From contig NZ_CP118485.1 in NCBI RefSeq assembly GCF_051124815.1, forward strand, positions 1,488,001 to 1,552,000: a stretch of 64,000 bases of DNA, written 5' to 3'. The translations under genes and the position numbers were made by a program. The stretch is from Azospirillum sp051124815. Its GTDB lineage: Bacteria > Pseudomonadota > Alphaproteobacteria > Azospirillales > Azospirillaceae. Positions 35,668 through 44,118 of the stretch are shown here, piece after piece. How positions within the stretch are numbered: the first letter of the stretch is position 1; each line of letters starts with the position of its first letter. The notes below the pieces were generated by a model. It was given only the letters and a program-made list of their open reading frames with translations. It did no database searches and was not told the origin of the DNA.

Positions 35668-35702
35668 ACCCCGGCCCCGCGTTCCCCGCGAGGCCGGGGT
35701 GA
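35668..35702. terminator. Strong GC hairpin after csbD-like gene
   Basis: CACCCCGGCC..CGCG pairs with CGCG..GGCCGGGGTG. The T tract is absent (GATCGTTTG follows), so it may be a weak or Rho-aided terminator or an mRNA 3' end protector. Confidence 0.5.
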
Positions 35703-35843
35703 TCGTTTGCAGATCGCCTTTGGCGAGAGGAGCGACAGCGGAGATCGGCGGCATGGAAATGGGCTGTTGCCGCCCCACCCTCCCCTATCTATGATGCGCC
35801 GCCCCGGCCGAATGGCCGAACGACGCGCTTAGATTCGGGTCCC

Positions 35844-37724
35844 ATGCTCCAGTTCATCCGCAATTTCGCCGGCTCCTGGGTCGTCAAGATCCTGTTCGTG
35901 CTGTTGATCCTCAGCTTCGGCATCTGGGGGATCGGCGACGTGTTCCGCTCCACCACACCCACCACCGTCGCCGAGGTCGGCAAGGTGGAGATCGGGCAGC
36001 AGGCGCTGGACCAGGAATTCCGCCGCCAGATGGAACGGCTGCGCCCGATGCTGGGCGGCAACCTGACCGCCGAGCAGGCCAAGCGCTTCGGCCTTCTGGA
36101 GCAGTCGCTGCAGTCGCTGGTCCAGCGCACGCTGTTCGACCTCGCGGCGGCCGACATGGGCATTTCCGTCGGGCCCGAGGTGGTCCGTATGCGCATCGCC
36201 GAAGAGCCGGCCTTCCGCAACCAGCAGGGCCAGTTCGACCCCAACGTCTTCCGGTCGGTGCTGCGCAACAACCAGCTGACCGAAGATGCCTATGTCGCGA
36301 TGATCCAGCGCGAGACGGCGCGCCAGCTGGTCGCCGGTGCGGTGTCCGCCGGCCTCACTCCGCCGCAGCCGCTGGTGCAGGACCTCTACCGCTATCGCGG
36401 CGAAAAGCGCGTGGCGGAGGTGGTGACTCTGCCCAACGCCTCCATCGGCGACGTCGGCGTGCCCGACGACGCGACGATCACGCAGGCGTACGAGGACCAT
36501 CAGGTCCGCTTCACCGCTCCGGAATACCGCGCCCTGACGGTGGCCCGCCTGTCGCCCGACGCGCTGGCCAAGGACATCAAGATCGACGACGCCCAGCTGC
36601 GCAAGGCGTATGAGGAGCGCGCGAACGAGTTCGGCGCCCCGGAAAAACGCACCGTGCAGATGGTGGTCGTCGACGACGAGGCGAAGGCCAAGCAGATCGC
36701 CGACGCCGCGAAGGCCAAGGGCCTCGCCGATGCCGCCAAGGATGCCGGCGTCGAGCCGGTGACCCTGGACAACATCGCCAAGGCCGACCTGCCGGAGATC
36801 GGCGACGCCGCCTTCGCGCTGGAACCCGGCAAGCCCTCCGACCCGATCAAGAGCGCGCTCGGCTGGCATGTCATGGCCGTCACCGGCGTCACCCCGGCCT
36901 CGACCAAGAGCTTCGAGGACGTGCGCAGCCAGCTGGAGGCCGAGTTGAAGAAGGAGCAGGCGCTCGATTCCGTCTTCTCCATCGCCAACCGTGTCGAAGA
37001 CCAGCTTGCCAGCGGCGCGCCGCTGGAGGAGGTCGCCCAGGCTCAGGGTCTGGCGCTGACCAAGGTCGCCGCCGTGGACAGCACCGGCAAGGCGCCGGAC
37101 GGCAAGGACGCCGCCCCCGACCTGCCCGGCCTGAAGGCGCTGCTGCCCAATGCCTTCCAGCTGAAGACCGGCGCCACCTCCAACCTGACCGAGGGTGAAG
37201 GCAGCGTCTTCACCGCCGTCCGCGTCGACAGCGTGATCCCCGCCGCCGTCCGCCCGCTGGCGGACGTGCGCGATCAGGTCATCGCCGACTGGCAGCAGGA
37301 GCAGCGCGCCGAGCGCGCCGCCAAGAAGGCGGAGGAGATCGCCGCCAGCCTGAAGAAGGGCTCGGAAGCCGCCGCGCAGGACGTCGCGACCCAGGCCGGC
37401 GCCAGCTTCGCCATGACCTCTCCCTTCACCCGCGACGCCCAGTCGGTCCAGGGTCTGCCGGCCGACATGGTCGCCAAGCTGTTCGCCGCCAAGCCTAACG
37501 AGGTCGTCATCGGCAACACCGCCGACGCTCAGGTCGTCGCCCGCCTGAAGGAGGTCATCGCCGCCGATCCGAAGGCCGCCGACGCCGATCTGGCGCCGGT
37601 TCGCGCCTCGGTCGAACAGGGGATGGAGAACGATCTGGTGGCTGAGTTCACCAACGCGCTGCGCGACAAGTATCCGGTCACCATCCACCGTCAGCGCATC
37701 GACCAGTTCTTCGCCAGCAACTGA
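35844..37724 (+). CDS. ppiD: PpiD/SurA-type periplasmic folding factor (parvulin-like)
   Basis: The 626-residue protein has one N-terminal membrane anchor (residues ~13-31, VVKILFVLLILSFGIWGIG). A SurA-like chaperone region follows (EIGQQALDQEFRRQMERLRP, FGLLEQSLQSLVQRTLFDLAA). A parvulin-like domain near residues 245-350 shows IGDAAFALEPGKPSDPIKSALGWHVM, the usual C-terminal half of the PPIase fold. It sits in the inner membrane facing the periplasm and helps newly exported proteins fold. trpE follows 42 bases downstream, a neighbourhood common in this bacterial group. Confidence 0.92.
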   Translation: MLQFIRNFAGSWVVKILFVLLILSFGIWGIGDVFRSTTPTTVAEVGKVEIGQQALDQEFRRQMERLRPMLGGNLTAEQAKRFGLLEQSLQSLVQRTLFDLAAADMGISVGPEVVRMRIAEEPAFRNQQGQFDPNVFRSVLRNNQLTEDAYVAMIQRETARQLVAGAVSAGLTPPQPLVQDLYRYRGEKRVAEVVTLPNASIGDVGVPDDATITQAYEDHQVRFTAPEYRALTVARLSPDALAKDIKIDDAQLRKAYEERANEFGAPEKRTVQMVVVDDEAKAKQIADAAKAKGLADAAKDAGVEPVTLDNIAKADLPEIGDAAFALEPGKPSDPIKSALGWHVMAVTGVTPASTKSFEDVRSQLEAELKKEQALDSVFSIANRVEDQLASGAPLEEVAQAQGLALTKVAAVDSTGKAPDGKDAAPDLPGLKALLPNAFQLKTGATSNLTEGEGSVFTAVRVDSVIPAAVRPLADVRDQVIADWQQEQRAERAAKKAEEIAASLKKGSEAAAQDVATQAGASFAMTSPFTRDAQSVQGLPADMVAKLFAAKPNEVVIGNTADAQVVARLKEVIAADPKAADADLAPVRASVEQGMENDLVAEFTNALRDKYPVTIHRQRIDQFFASN

Positions 37725-37766
37725 GTCTCCGGCTCAGCCGACAGCAACCCCGAGAGGTTCCGTGCC

Positions 37767-39278
37767 GTGAAGGTCCAGCCCGATACCACCACCTTCGATG
37801 CCGCTTACGCCGCCGGTCGGCCGCAGGTGGTGTGGACCACGCTGGTCAGCGATCTGGAGACGCCGGTCTCCGCCTATATGAAGCTGGCGGACGGCCGTCC
37901 GTTCGGCTTCCTGCTGGAGTCGGCGGAGCGCGGGGCCGGATCGCGCCGCGACCGCTATTCGGTGATCGGCTTCAAGCCGGACGTGGTGTGGCGGTCTCGC
38001 GGCAATCGGGCAGAGATCAACCGCGACGCCCTGCATGACCGTGACGCCTTCCAGCCGCTCGATCAGGCGCCGCTGGAGGCGCTGCGCACGCTGATCAACG
38101 AGAGCCGGATCCCGCTGCCGGATGAACTGCCGCCGATGGCCGCCGGCCTGTTCGGCTACATGACCTACGACATGGTCCGCCTGATGGAGCGGCTGCCGGA
38201 TAACAATCCGGACGAGCTGAACATCCCGGACACCATCCTGACCCGCCCCAGCATCGTGGCAATCTTCGACAGCCACACCGATTCGATCACGCTGGTGACG
38301 CCGGTGTGGCCGAAGGCCGGCAAGGATGCCGCCACGGCCTATGCCGATGCGCGGGAACGGCTGACAGACGCGCTGGCCGACCTGGAACGCCCGCTGCCCT
38401 ACCGGCGGGAGCCGCGGACGGAGAACGGCCTGCCGCTGGCCTGGACCTCCAACACGACGCGCGAGGAGTATCACGCGATCGTGGAGAAGGCGAAGGAGTA
38501 CATCCGCGCCGGCGACATCTTCCAGGTCGTGCCGTCCCAGCGCATCCGCTTCCCCTTCAAGCCGTCGCCGCTGGCGCTGTACCGCACGCTGCGCCGCCTG
38601 AACCCGTCGCCCTTCCTGTTCCACTGCGACTTCGGCGAACTGACCGTCGTCGGTTCCAGCCCGGAGATTCTGGTACGCGTGCGCGACGGCAAGGTCACCG
38701 TCCGCCCGATCGCCGGCACCCGCAAGCGCGGCGCCACCACGGCAGAGGATGAGGCGCTGGCCGCCGATCTGCTGAGCGATCCCAAGGAGTTGGCGGAACA
38801 CCTGATGCTGCTCGACCTCGGCCGCAACGATGTTGGCCGGGTGGCGAAGGTCGGCACGGTGAAGGTGACGGCCAAGATGATCGTGGAGCTTTACAGCCAC
38901 GTCATGCACATCGTCTCCAACGTCGAGGGCGAGCTCGATCCGAAATTCGACGCGCTCGACGCCCTGGTCGCCGGTTTCCCCGCCGGTACGGTGTCCGGCG
39001 CGCCGAAGGTCCGCGCCATGGAGATCATCGATGAGCTGGAGAAGGCCCGCCGCGGCGTCTATGCCGGCTGCGTCGGCTATTTCGGCGCATCGGGCGCGAT
39101 GGATACCTGCATCGCCCTGCGCACCGCCGTGCTGAAGGACGGCATGATGTATGTCCAGGCCGGCGGCGGCGTCGTCGCCGACAGCGACCCGGAGGCCGAG
39201 TATCAGGAGACCGTCAACAAGTCGATGGCCCTGATCCGCGCCGCCGAGGAGACGCTGCGCACCACTGCGCGGGGATAA
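37767..39278 (+). CDS. trpE: Anthranilate synthase component I
   Basis: The 503-residue enzyme converts chorismate and ammonia (from TrpG) to anthranilate. The tryptophan-feedback motif LLES is at residues 49-52. Catalytic chorismate-binding blocks include FLFHCDFGELTVVGSSPEI, RPIAGTRKRGAT, LDLGRNDVGRVAKVG, HIVSNVEGEL and FPAGTVSGAPKVRAMEIID. The start is GTG 37767 with GAGAGG 9 bases upstream. No trpG domain is fused, and a terminator follows at once, so trpGDC must lie elsewhere. No leader peptide is visible in the 42-base gap. Confidence 0.97.
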   Translation: MKVQPDTTTFDAAYAAGRPQVVWTTLVSDLETPVSAYMKLADGRPFGFLLESAERGAGSRRDRYSVIGFKPDVVWRSRGNRAEINRDALHDRDAFQPLDQAPLEALRTLINESRIPLPDELPPMAAGLFGYMTYDMVRLMERLPDNNPDELNIPDTILTRPSIVAIFDSHTDSITLVTPVWPKAGKDAATAYADARERLTDALADLERPLPYRREPRTENGLPLAWTSNTTREEYHAIVEKAKEYIRAGDIFQVVPSQRIRFPFKPSPLALYRTLRRLNPSPFLFHCDFGELTVVGSSPEILVRVRDGKVTVRPIAGTRKRGATTAEDEALAADLLSDPKELAEHLMLLDLGRNDVGRVAKVGTVKVTAKMIVELYSHVMHIVSNVEGELDPKFDALDALVAGFPAGTVSGAPKVRAMEIIDELEKARRGVYAGCVGYFGASGAMDTCIALRTAVLKDGMMYVQAGGGVVADSDPEAEYQETVNKSMALIRAAEETLRTTARG

Positions 39279-39300
39279 TCGTCGCAGTCACGCACAACGA

Positions 39301-39329
39301 AAAAGGCCGCCTTATGGGCGGCCTTTTTA
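39301..39329. terminator. Bidirectional intrinsic terminator after trpE
   Basis: AAAAAGGCCGCC and GGGCGGCCTTTTT form a symmetric hairpin with A and T tracts, so it should work in both directions. Confidence 0.92.
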
Positions 39330-39466
39330 ATGCCGAGACAGTTGCTGACGCTCCGAGCTTTCTACTGCGATTTGGCTTATCCATAGAAATTTGCACGTCG
39401 CCAAACAGCAGCGCCGCACACATCTGCAACCATGCATCTATAGTGGGAGTGTGTGAACGGGGTGGC

Positions 39467-39487
39467 GGATAGGCCGCCACCGCCGCA
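39467..39487 (+). promoter_or_regulatory. Hairpin in the 5' leader of the small peptide gene
   Basis: GGTGGCGG and CCGCCACC pair perfectly around ATAGG. Flanking GTGTG and CACAC can lengthen the stem. It lies about 20 bases upstream of the start codon and might sequester the ribosome site, as in type I toxin mRNAs. Confidence 0.6.
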
Positions 39488-39508
39488 CACAACAAGGGAG
39501 AGAAGAGG

Positions 39509-39583
39509 ATGGAGAAAATCCTCACACTCCTGATCCTGCTGTTGCAGATCATCAAGGCGTGCCTTGATCTTCTGAACCGCTGA
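39509..39583 (+). CDS. 24-residue hydrophobic peptide, type I toxin-like
   Basis: The gene encodes MEKILTLL followed by ILLLQIIKACLDLLNR. This is a single amphipathic membrane helix with a charged first and last few residues. The pattern (Leu/Ile core, Asp-Leu-Leu near the end, basic C-terminus) resembles membrane-damaging type I toxins such as TisB and ZorO of enteric bacteria. AAGGGAGAG gives a strong ribosome site 6-14 bases upstream. A TATAGT box lies at 39439-39444, a stable hairpin precedes the ribosome site and another follows the stop. No antisense RNA has been proven. Similarity is by pattern, and small hydrophobic ORFs also arise by chance. Confidence 0.5.
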   Translation: MEKILTLLILLLQIIKACLDLLNR

Positions 39584-39590
39584 TCGGATG

Positions 39591-39623
39591 GGTGCGTCGG
39601 GGTCGATCACACCCCGGCGCACC
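39591..39623 (+). other. Stable hairpin after the small peptide gene
   Basis: GGTGCGTCGGGGT pairs with ACCCCGGCGCACC (one G-T pair) around a 7-base loop, starting 7 bases after the stop. No T tract follows, so it may be a 3' protecting structure or Rho-aided terminator. Confidence 0.6.
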
Positions 39624-39691
39624 TGTCCATAAAGATAAGCCATTTCCCACGCTTGCCAAGAGGCTTCCGCAAGCTCCCCGCGAGTTGGCGG

Positions 39692-41179
39692 TCAGAGATA
39701 CCGCCGCTCCAGGTGGCGCTTGAACACCGATGCATCCAGCGGCCGGCCGGTTGCCGCAGTCAGCAAATCATCGCCGGAGGCGTGGAAGCAGCCCGTCTCA
39801 TGCACATTCACCCGCAGCCAGTTCACCAGCGGCGCGAACTCGCCGCGCGACAGCGCCGGGACGATCTCCGGGTCGGCGGTGCGGGCGGCGTCGAACAGTT
39901 GGGCCGCGGTCATGGCGCCCAGCGTGTAGCTGGGGAAATAGCCCCAGCCGCCTCCCGGCCAATGGATGTCCTGCAGGCAGCCCAGCCGGTCATCCGGCGG
40001 CACCACGCCGACCAGTTCGGCCATGCCGTCGTTCCAGGCGCCCGGCAGGTCCGGCAGGGTCAGGTCACCGGCGATCAGCGCCTTTTCCAGGCGGTAGCGC
40101 AGGATGATGTGGGCGGGATAGGTGACCTCGTCGGCGTTGACGCGGATGAAGCCGCGCTCCACCCGGCTGTAGAGCCGGCGCAGGTTGTCGGCTTCCCAGG
40201 CCGGCCCCTGTCCGCCGAAGGTCTCGCGCACCACCGGCGCCAGCCACGTGATGAACTCGGCCGAACGGCAGGCCTGCATCTCCATCAGCAGCGACTGGCT
40301 CTCATGCACCGCCATGCCGCGCGACTGGCCCACCGGCTGGCTCAACCATGCGCGCGGGCGGTTCTGCTCGTACAGCGCATGACCGGTCTCGTGCAGGATG
40401 CCCATCAGCGCATCGGTGAAGTTCGCCTCGTCGTAACGGGTGGTGATGCGCACGTCGCCGGTCGCCCCGCCGCAGAATGGATGCAGCGACACATCCAGCC
40501 GGCCGCGACTGAAATCGAAGCCAAGCCCTTCCATCATGCGGATGCCAAGCTCGCGCTGCTTCTCGACCGGGAACGGCCCCTGCGGCTCAATCACCGCCGG
40601 GGCCGCAGCTTGGCGGTCGAGTACGCGGCCGATCAGGTCGGGGAGGAAGCCGGACAGATCGGCGAACAGCGCATCGATGCGCTCCGCCCGCGCTCCCGGA
40701 TCGTGGCTGTCGAGCAGCGCGTCATAGGCACTGATCCCCATCACGGACCCCAGCGCCTCCGCCCCCTCGCGCACGCGGGCCAGCACCTCGGTCAGGGAGG
40801 GCAGCAGCTTGGCGAAGTCGCTCTCCGCCCGCGCCGCACGCCATGTCATCTCGCAGACGGAGACGGCCTTGCTGGTCGCCTCCACCAGATCGGCAGGAAT
40901 GGCGGTGGCCTGGATGTGATGCCGGTGCATCTCGCGCAGGTTGGCGCGCTGCCAGGCATCGAGGCTGTCGTCGCGATCCGCCTCCGCCAGCAGATCCGCC
41001 ATGCGCGGGTCGGTCGCCAGCTCGTGCGCGATCACCGACAGGGTCGCGGTCTGCTCCGCCCGGCCGTCGTTGGCACCCTCCGGCATGATCGTCTGGGTGT
41101 CCCAGCCGAGGATGCCAAGCGCGTCGCCGATGGCGGCGATGCGGGCGTGTCGGCGTTCAAGCTCCTGATATGCGGTCAT
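39692..41179 (-). CDS. Carboxypeptidase M32 family
   Basis: The 495-residue zinc metallocarboxypeptidase (Taq carboxypeptidase family) has the HETGH zinc motif at residues 263-267. It also has the family blocks DVRITTRYDE, HESQSLLMEMQACRS, PAHIILRYRLEKALI and GYFPSYTLGAM. It removes C-terminal residues from peptides in the cytosol. The start at ATG 41179 overlaps the end of surf1 by 23 bases, so it is the last gene of the leftward cytochrome oxidase cluster. Confidence 0.95.
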   Translation of the reverse strand: MTAYQELERRHARIAAIGDALGILGWDTQTIMPEGANDGRAEQTATLSVIAHELATDPRMADLLAEADRDDSLDAWQRANLREMHRHHIQATAIPADLVEATSKAVSVCEMTWRAARAESDFAKLLPSLTEVLARVREGAEALGSVMGISAYDALLDSHDPGARAERIDALFADLSGFLPDLIGRVLDRQAAAPAVIEPQGPFPVEKQRELGIRMMEGLGFDFSRGRLDVSLHPFCGGATGDVRITTRYDEANFTDALMGILHETGHALYEQNRPRAWLSQPVGQSRGMAVHESQSLLMEMQACRSAEFITWLAPVVRETFGGQGPAWEADNLRRLYSRVERGFIRVNADEVTYPAHIILRYRLEKALIAGDLTLPDLPGAWNDGMAELVGVVPPDDRLGCLQDIHWPGGGWGYFPSYTLGAMTAAQLFDAARTADPEIVPALSRGEFAPLVNWLRVNVHETGCFHASGDDLLTAATGRPLDASVFKRHLERRYL

Positions 41180-41957
41180 CGGGTCGTCCGTCGGTTCCGG
41201 TGTCGGCGCGCTTGCGCTGTGACAGCACGTAGATCCCGGCGAGCGTCACCGCAAGCCCATACCAGGTCAAGGCATACTGCAGATGGTTGTTCGGCAGTTC
41301 CACCCGCGGCGCGATCCCTGCCAGCGTTCCCTTCGGCGCACCGGGCAGCACCGTCCCCTGCCCCGGCAGCATCTCCACAACCACCGGAGCCACCTCGCCC
41401 AGCGAGAGCGCCGCCGCCATCGCCGGCGGATCCGCGCGCATCCAGGCGGAACCCGGGGCCGGATTGCCATTGCCGGGCTGGAAGAAGCCAGGCGGCTGCG
41501 GCAGGCGGACGATGCCCTTGACGCTCACCTCACCCTCGACCCGCGCGGCCGGACGGGTTGCCGGATCACGTAGGTCCATCGGCACGAAGCCACGGTTGAC
41601 CAGAACGATGCCGGCCCCGTCGGCGCGCTGAAATGGCGTCAGCACCTCATAGCCGACCTGCCCCTGATGGGGACGGGCGATCAGCAGCATTTCCTTGTCG
41701 TTCAGGAAGCGCCCGGCGAGCGTCACCAGGCGGAACTCCCACGCGGTCGGATCGTCGATGCGCGCGGGCAGAGGCGCAGGCGGCTCAGCCATCCGCCGGT
41801 CAATCCGCGCGATCAGTTCCTCTTTCCATTGCAGCCGCTCCATCTGCCATGTGCCGAGCCCGATGGTCACCGCCAGCCCCAGCAGAGTGACCAGCGTTGC
41901 CCCCAGAGACGGGCGGAAGCGGCGCCGCTCTTCCGCTTCGGCGGCAGCGGCGCTCAC
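41157..41957 (-). CDS. surf1: SURF1 family cytochrome oxidase assembly protein
   Basis: The 266-residue protein has two membrane helices flanking a periplasmic domain: TLLGLAVTIGLGTWQMERLQWKEELI near the start and ALTWYGLAVTLAGIYVL near the end. Family motifs are GTWQMERL, GYEVLTPFQRADGAGIVLVNRGFVP and NNHLQYALTWYGLA. SURF1 helps heme A insertion into subunit I. The start is GTG 41957, overlapping the DUF983 stop as GTGA. It overlaps the carboxypeptidase start downstream. Confidence 0.94.
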   Translation of the reverse strand: MSAAAAEAEERRRFRPSLGATLVTLLGLAVTIGLGTWQMERLQWKEELIARIDRRMAEPPAPLPARIDDPTAWEFRLVTLAGRFLNDKEMLLIARPHQGQVGYEVLTPFQRADGAGIVLVNRGFVPMDLRDPATRPAARVEGEVSVKGIVRLPQPPGFFQPGNGNPAPGSAWMRADPPAMAAALSLGEVAPVVVEMLPGQGTVLPGAPKGTLAGIAPRVELPNNHLQYALTWYGLAVTLAGIYVLSQRKRADTGTDGRPDDRISGA

Positions 41958-42325
41958 GGTCCCTTCTCCACTTCGCTGCGGCGATAACGGTACTGCAAGG
42001 CTACGACATAGGCCTTGGCAGGCCGCAGCATGCCCAGGGTCAGCGCCAGCACGACGATGCTCCAGACGATTGCATGCAGCCACAACGGCCACTCGACCGT
42101 CATCGACACCCACAGCGCGATGGGCACCACCAGGAAACCCAGGATGAAAATCAGGAAGACGGCCGGCCCGTCGCCGCTGTCGACTTGCGAGAAATCCAGA
42201 TCGCAGACATTGCAGCGTTCCGCCACCGTCAGATAGCCGTCGAACAGCCGCCCCTTGCCGCAGCGCGGGCAGACGCTGCGCATGCCCGCCGACAGCGGGG
42301 AAACTCTGGGGTACGGATTGATCAC
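41954..42325 (-). CDS. DUF983 zinc-ribbon membrane protein
   Basis: The 123-residue protein has a zinc ribbon with Cys19/Cys22 (CPRCGKG) and Cys38/Cys41 (CNVCDLD), followed by two membrane helices. DUF983 proteins are constantly found between ctaE and surf1 in alphaproteobacteria, so a role in cytochrome oxidase biogenesis is inferred. It is translationally coupled to surf1. Confidence 0.9.
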   Translation of the reverse strand: MINPYPRVSPLSAGMRSVCPRCGKGRLFDGYLTVAERCNVCDLDFSQVDSGDGPAVFLIFILGFLVVPIALWVSMTVEWPLWLHAIVWSIVVLALTLGMLRPAKAYVVALQYRYRRSEVEKGP

Positions 42326-42394
42326 GCCTTAACCTCCCGTTCGGACCGTTCCGGCAGACATAGGGGCCGCCGGAACGGCACGGCACCGGTGGCG

Positions 42395-43270
42395 TCAGTG
42401 TGCGGCGATCACACCGCCATGACCACCCCACCAATAGACCGACACGAATAGGAACAGCCAGACGACGTCGACGAAGTGCCAGTACCAGGCCGCCGCTTCG
42501 AAACCGAAATGGCTTTGCGGCGTGAAATGCCCCTTCACCGTGCGCACCCAGCAGACCGCCAGGAAGATGGTGCCGACCAGCACATGGAAGCCGTGGAAGC
42601 CGGTCGCCATGTAGAAGGTCGACGGGAAGATGCCGTCGGTGAACTTGAAGGAGGCGTGGACATACTCATAGGCCTGGAAGAATGTGAACATCACGCCCAG
42701 CAGGACGGTCAGCCCCAGCGCCTTGGCGGCCGTCCGGTTCTGCCCCTCGATGATGGCATGGTGCGCCCAGGTCACCGTGACGCCCGACAGCAGCAGCGTC
42801 AGCGTCATCATCAGCGGCATGTCGAACGGGTCGATGACATGGACGTTCGGCGGCGGCCAGATGGCGTCGGGGTTGATCGGCGAAACCTTGGGCTCCAGCG
42901 CCGCGTGGAAGAAGGCCCAGAAGAAGGCGGCGAAGAACATCACCTCCGACGCGATGAACAGCGCCATGCCGTAACGCAGGCCGATCTTCACCACCGGCGT
43001 GTGGGCATGCTCCACCACCGATTCCCGGATGACGGAGCGCCACCAGCCGAACATCGTCACCAGGATGGCCAGCACGCCCAGCACCAGCAGGAACTTGCCG
43101 CCGCCGTGCATGAAGACCACCAGGCCGGTCGCCAGAAGCCCGCCGGAAAATGCGCCGATCAGCGGCCAGGGGCTGGGCTTCAGCAGATGGTAGGGATGCG
43201 GGATGCCGGCGCCCGGTTCATGGGCTGATGGTTCGGCGTGCGGCATTTGCCCGTGGGTGATGTCGGCCAT
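42395..43270 (-). CDS. ctaE: Cytochrome c oxidase subunit III
   Basis: The 291-residue subunit has seven membrane helices and the family sequences HPYHLLKPSPWPLIGAF, SEVMFFAAFFWAFFHAAL, TWAHHAIIEG, GFHGFHVLVGTIFLAVCW and AAWYWHFVDVVWLFLFVSVYWWG. It is part of the aa3-type terminal oxidase. The His-rich N-terminal tail is cytoplasmic. ctaG lies upstream (21 bases). Confidence 0.97.
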   Translation of the reverse strand: MADITHGQMPHAEPSAHEPGAGIPHPYHLLKPSPWPLIGAFSGGLLATGLVVFMHGGGKFLLVLGVLAILVTMFGWWRSVIRESVVEHAHTPVVKIGLRYGMALFIASEVMFFAAFFWAFFHAALEPKVSPINPDAIWPPPNVHVIDPFDMPLMMTLTLLLSGVTVTWAHHAIIEGQNRTAAKALGLTVLLGVMFTFFQAYEYVHASFKFTDGIFPSTFYMATGFHGFHVLVGTIFLAVCWVRTVKGHFTPQSHFGFEAAAWYWHFVDVVWLFLFVSVYWWGGHGGVIAAH

Positions 43271-43291
43271 CGTCTCACTACCCCATATGGT

Positions 43292-43933
43292 TTAGTTTGT
43301 GGCGGTCGCCCCCGGCTCCGCCTTTTGTTTGCTTGCTCCCGCGTCTGAAGACGTGGCGGCGGCCGTGTGCTGCGCAAGCTTGGCCTCGCTGTCCTTGGCG
43401 CGGAAGAAGGTGTAGGACAGCGTGATGGTGGTCACGTCGTCCATGTTCGGATCGTCGGCCATCGACGGGTCGACGAAGAAGGTCACCGGCATGTCCACTG
43501 CTTGGCCGGGCTCCAGAATCTGCTCGTCGAAGCAGAAGCACTGAATCTTGTTGAAATAGGCGCCCGCCTTCTCCGGCGTGACGTTGTAGACGGCGGTGCC
43601 GACGGTGGGCTTGGCCGCCCGATTCTCGGCACGGTAGGCGGCGAATCCGGTCTCGCCCAGCTTCAGCACCAGATCCTTCTGCTCCGGCTTGAAGGACCAG
43701 GGAAGGGCGGAGTTGATATCGCCGTTGAAACGGATGGTCACCTTGCGGTCGACGACGCGCACCGCGGCCTGCTCCGCCCGCTTGGTCGTGCCGCCGAAGC
43801 CGGTGACCGAGCAGAACAGGGTATAGAGCGGGACCGACGCATAGGTCAGCCCGATCATCCCCGCCACCATCCCGAACAGGGTGCCGAGGATGAGGCGGTT
43901 GCGGCGGCGCAGTTTGTCGTCGCGCCCGGCCAT
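43292..43933 (-). CDS. ctaG: Cytochrome c oxidase assembly protein CtaG (Cox11)
   Basis: The 213-residue copper chaperone has one N-terminal membrane helix (LILGTLFGMVAGMIGLTYASVPLY). The periplasmic beta domain carries Cys132/Cys134 in QCFCFDEQ, with Cys41 near the membrane. It delivers Cu to the CuB site of subunit I. The C-terminal ~30 residues are Ala/Ser-rich and variable. Its start overlaps the stop of the small upstream gene by one base. Confidence 0.95.
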   Translation of the reverse strand: MAGRDDKLRRRNRLILGTLFGMVAGMIGLTYASVPLYTLFCSVTGFGGTTKRAEQAAVRVVDRKVTIRFNGDINSALPWSFKPEQKDLVLKLGETGFAAYRAENRAAKPTVGTAVYNVTPEKAGAYFNKIQCFCFDEQILEPGQAVDMPVTFFVDPSMADDPNMDDVTTITLSYTFFRAKDSEAKLAQHTAAATSSDAGASKQKAEPGATATN

Positions 43934-44118
43934 CAGTGCGCCCCACCCATCCGCACGACCGTGATGGCGTAGAACAGGGCGACCAGCGCCAGCAGCGCGG
44001 CCAGAACCGCCAGATTGCGGCCCCGCAGTTTCTTGGCGCGAAGGTCGGCCTCCTGCCGCCTCTGCTCTTCAACCGAGTTGCGGGTCTCGGTCAGGTCATC
44101 GCGTTCCATCACCGTCAT
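43933..44118 (-). CDS. Small CtaF-like cytochrome oxidase cluster protein
   Basis: The 61-residue protein has a charged N-terminal half (LTETRNSVEEQRRQEADLRA) and one C-terminal membrane helix (NLAVLAALLALVALFYAITVV). A small protein of this shape is common between ctaB and ctaG in alphaproteobacteria and is sometimes called CtaF. Start ATG 44118 overlaps the ctaB stop as ATGA and has GGAGG 6 bases upstream; its own stop overlaps the ctaG start. Function unknown. Confidence 0.82.
   Translation of the reverse strand: MTVMERDDLTETRNSVEEQRRQEADLRAKKLRGRNLAVLAALLALVALFYAITVVRMGGAH

Noticed and set aside
37725..37766. Tryptophan leader peptide or attenuator before trpE
   Set aside because: The gap is only 42 bases and contains no Trp-codon leader or paired hairpins.
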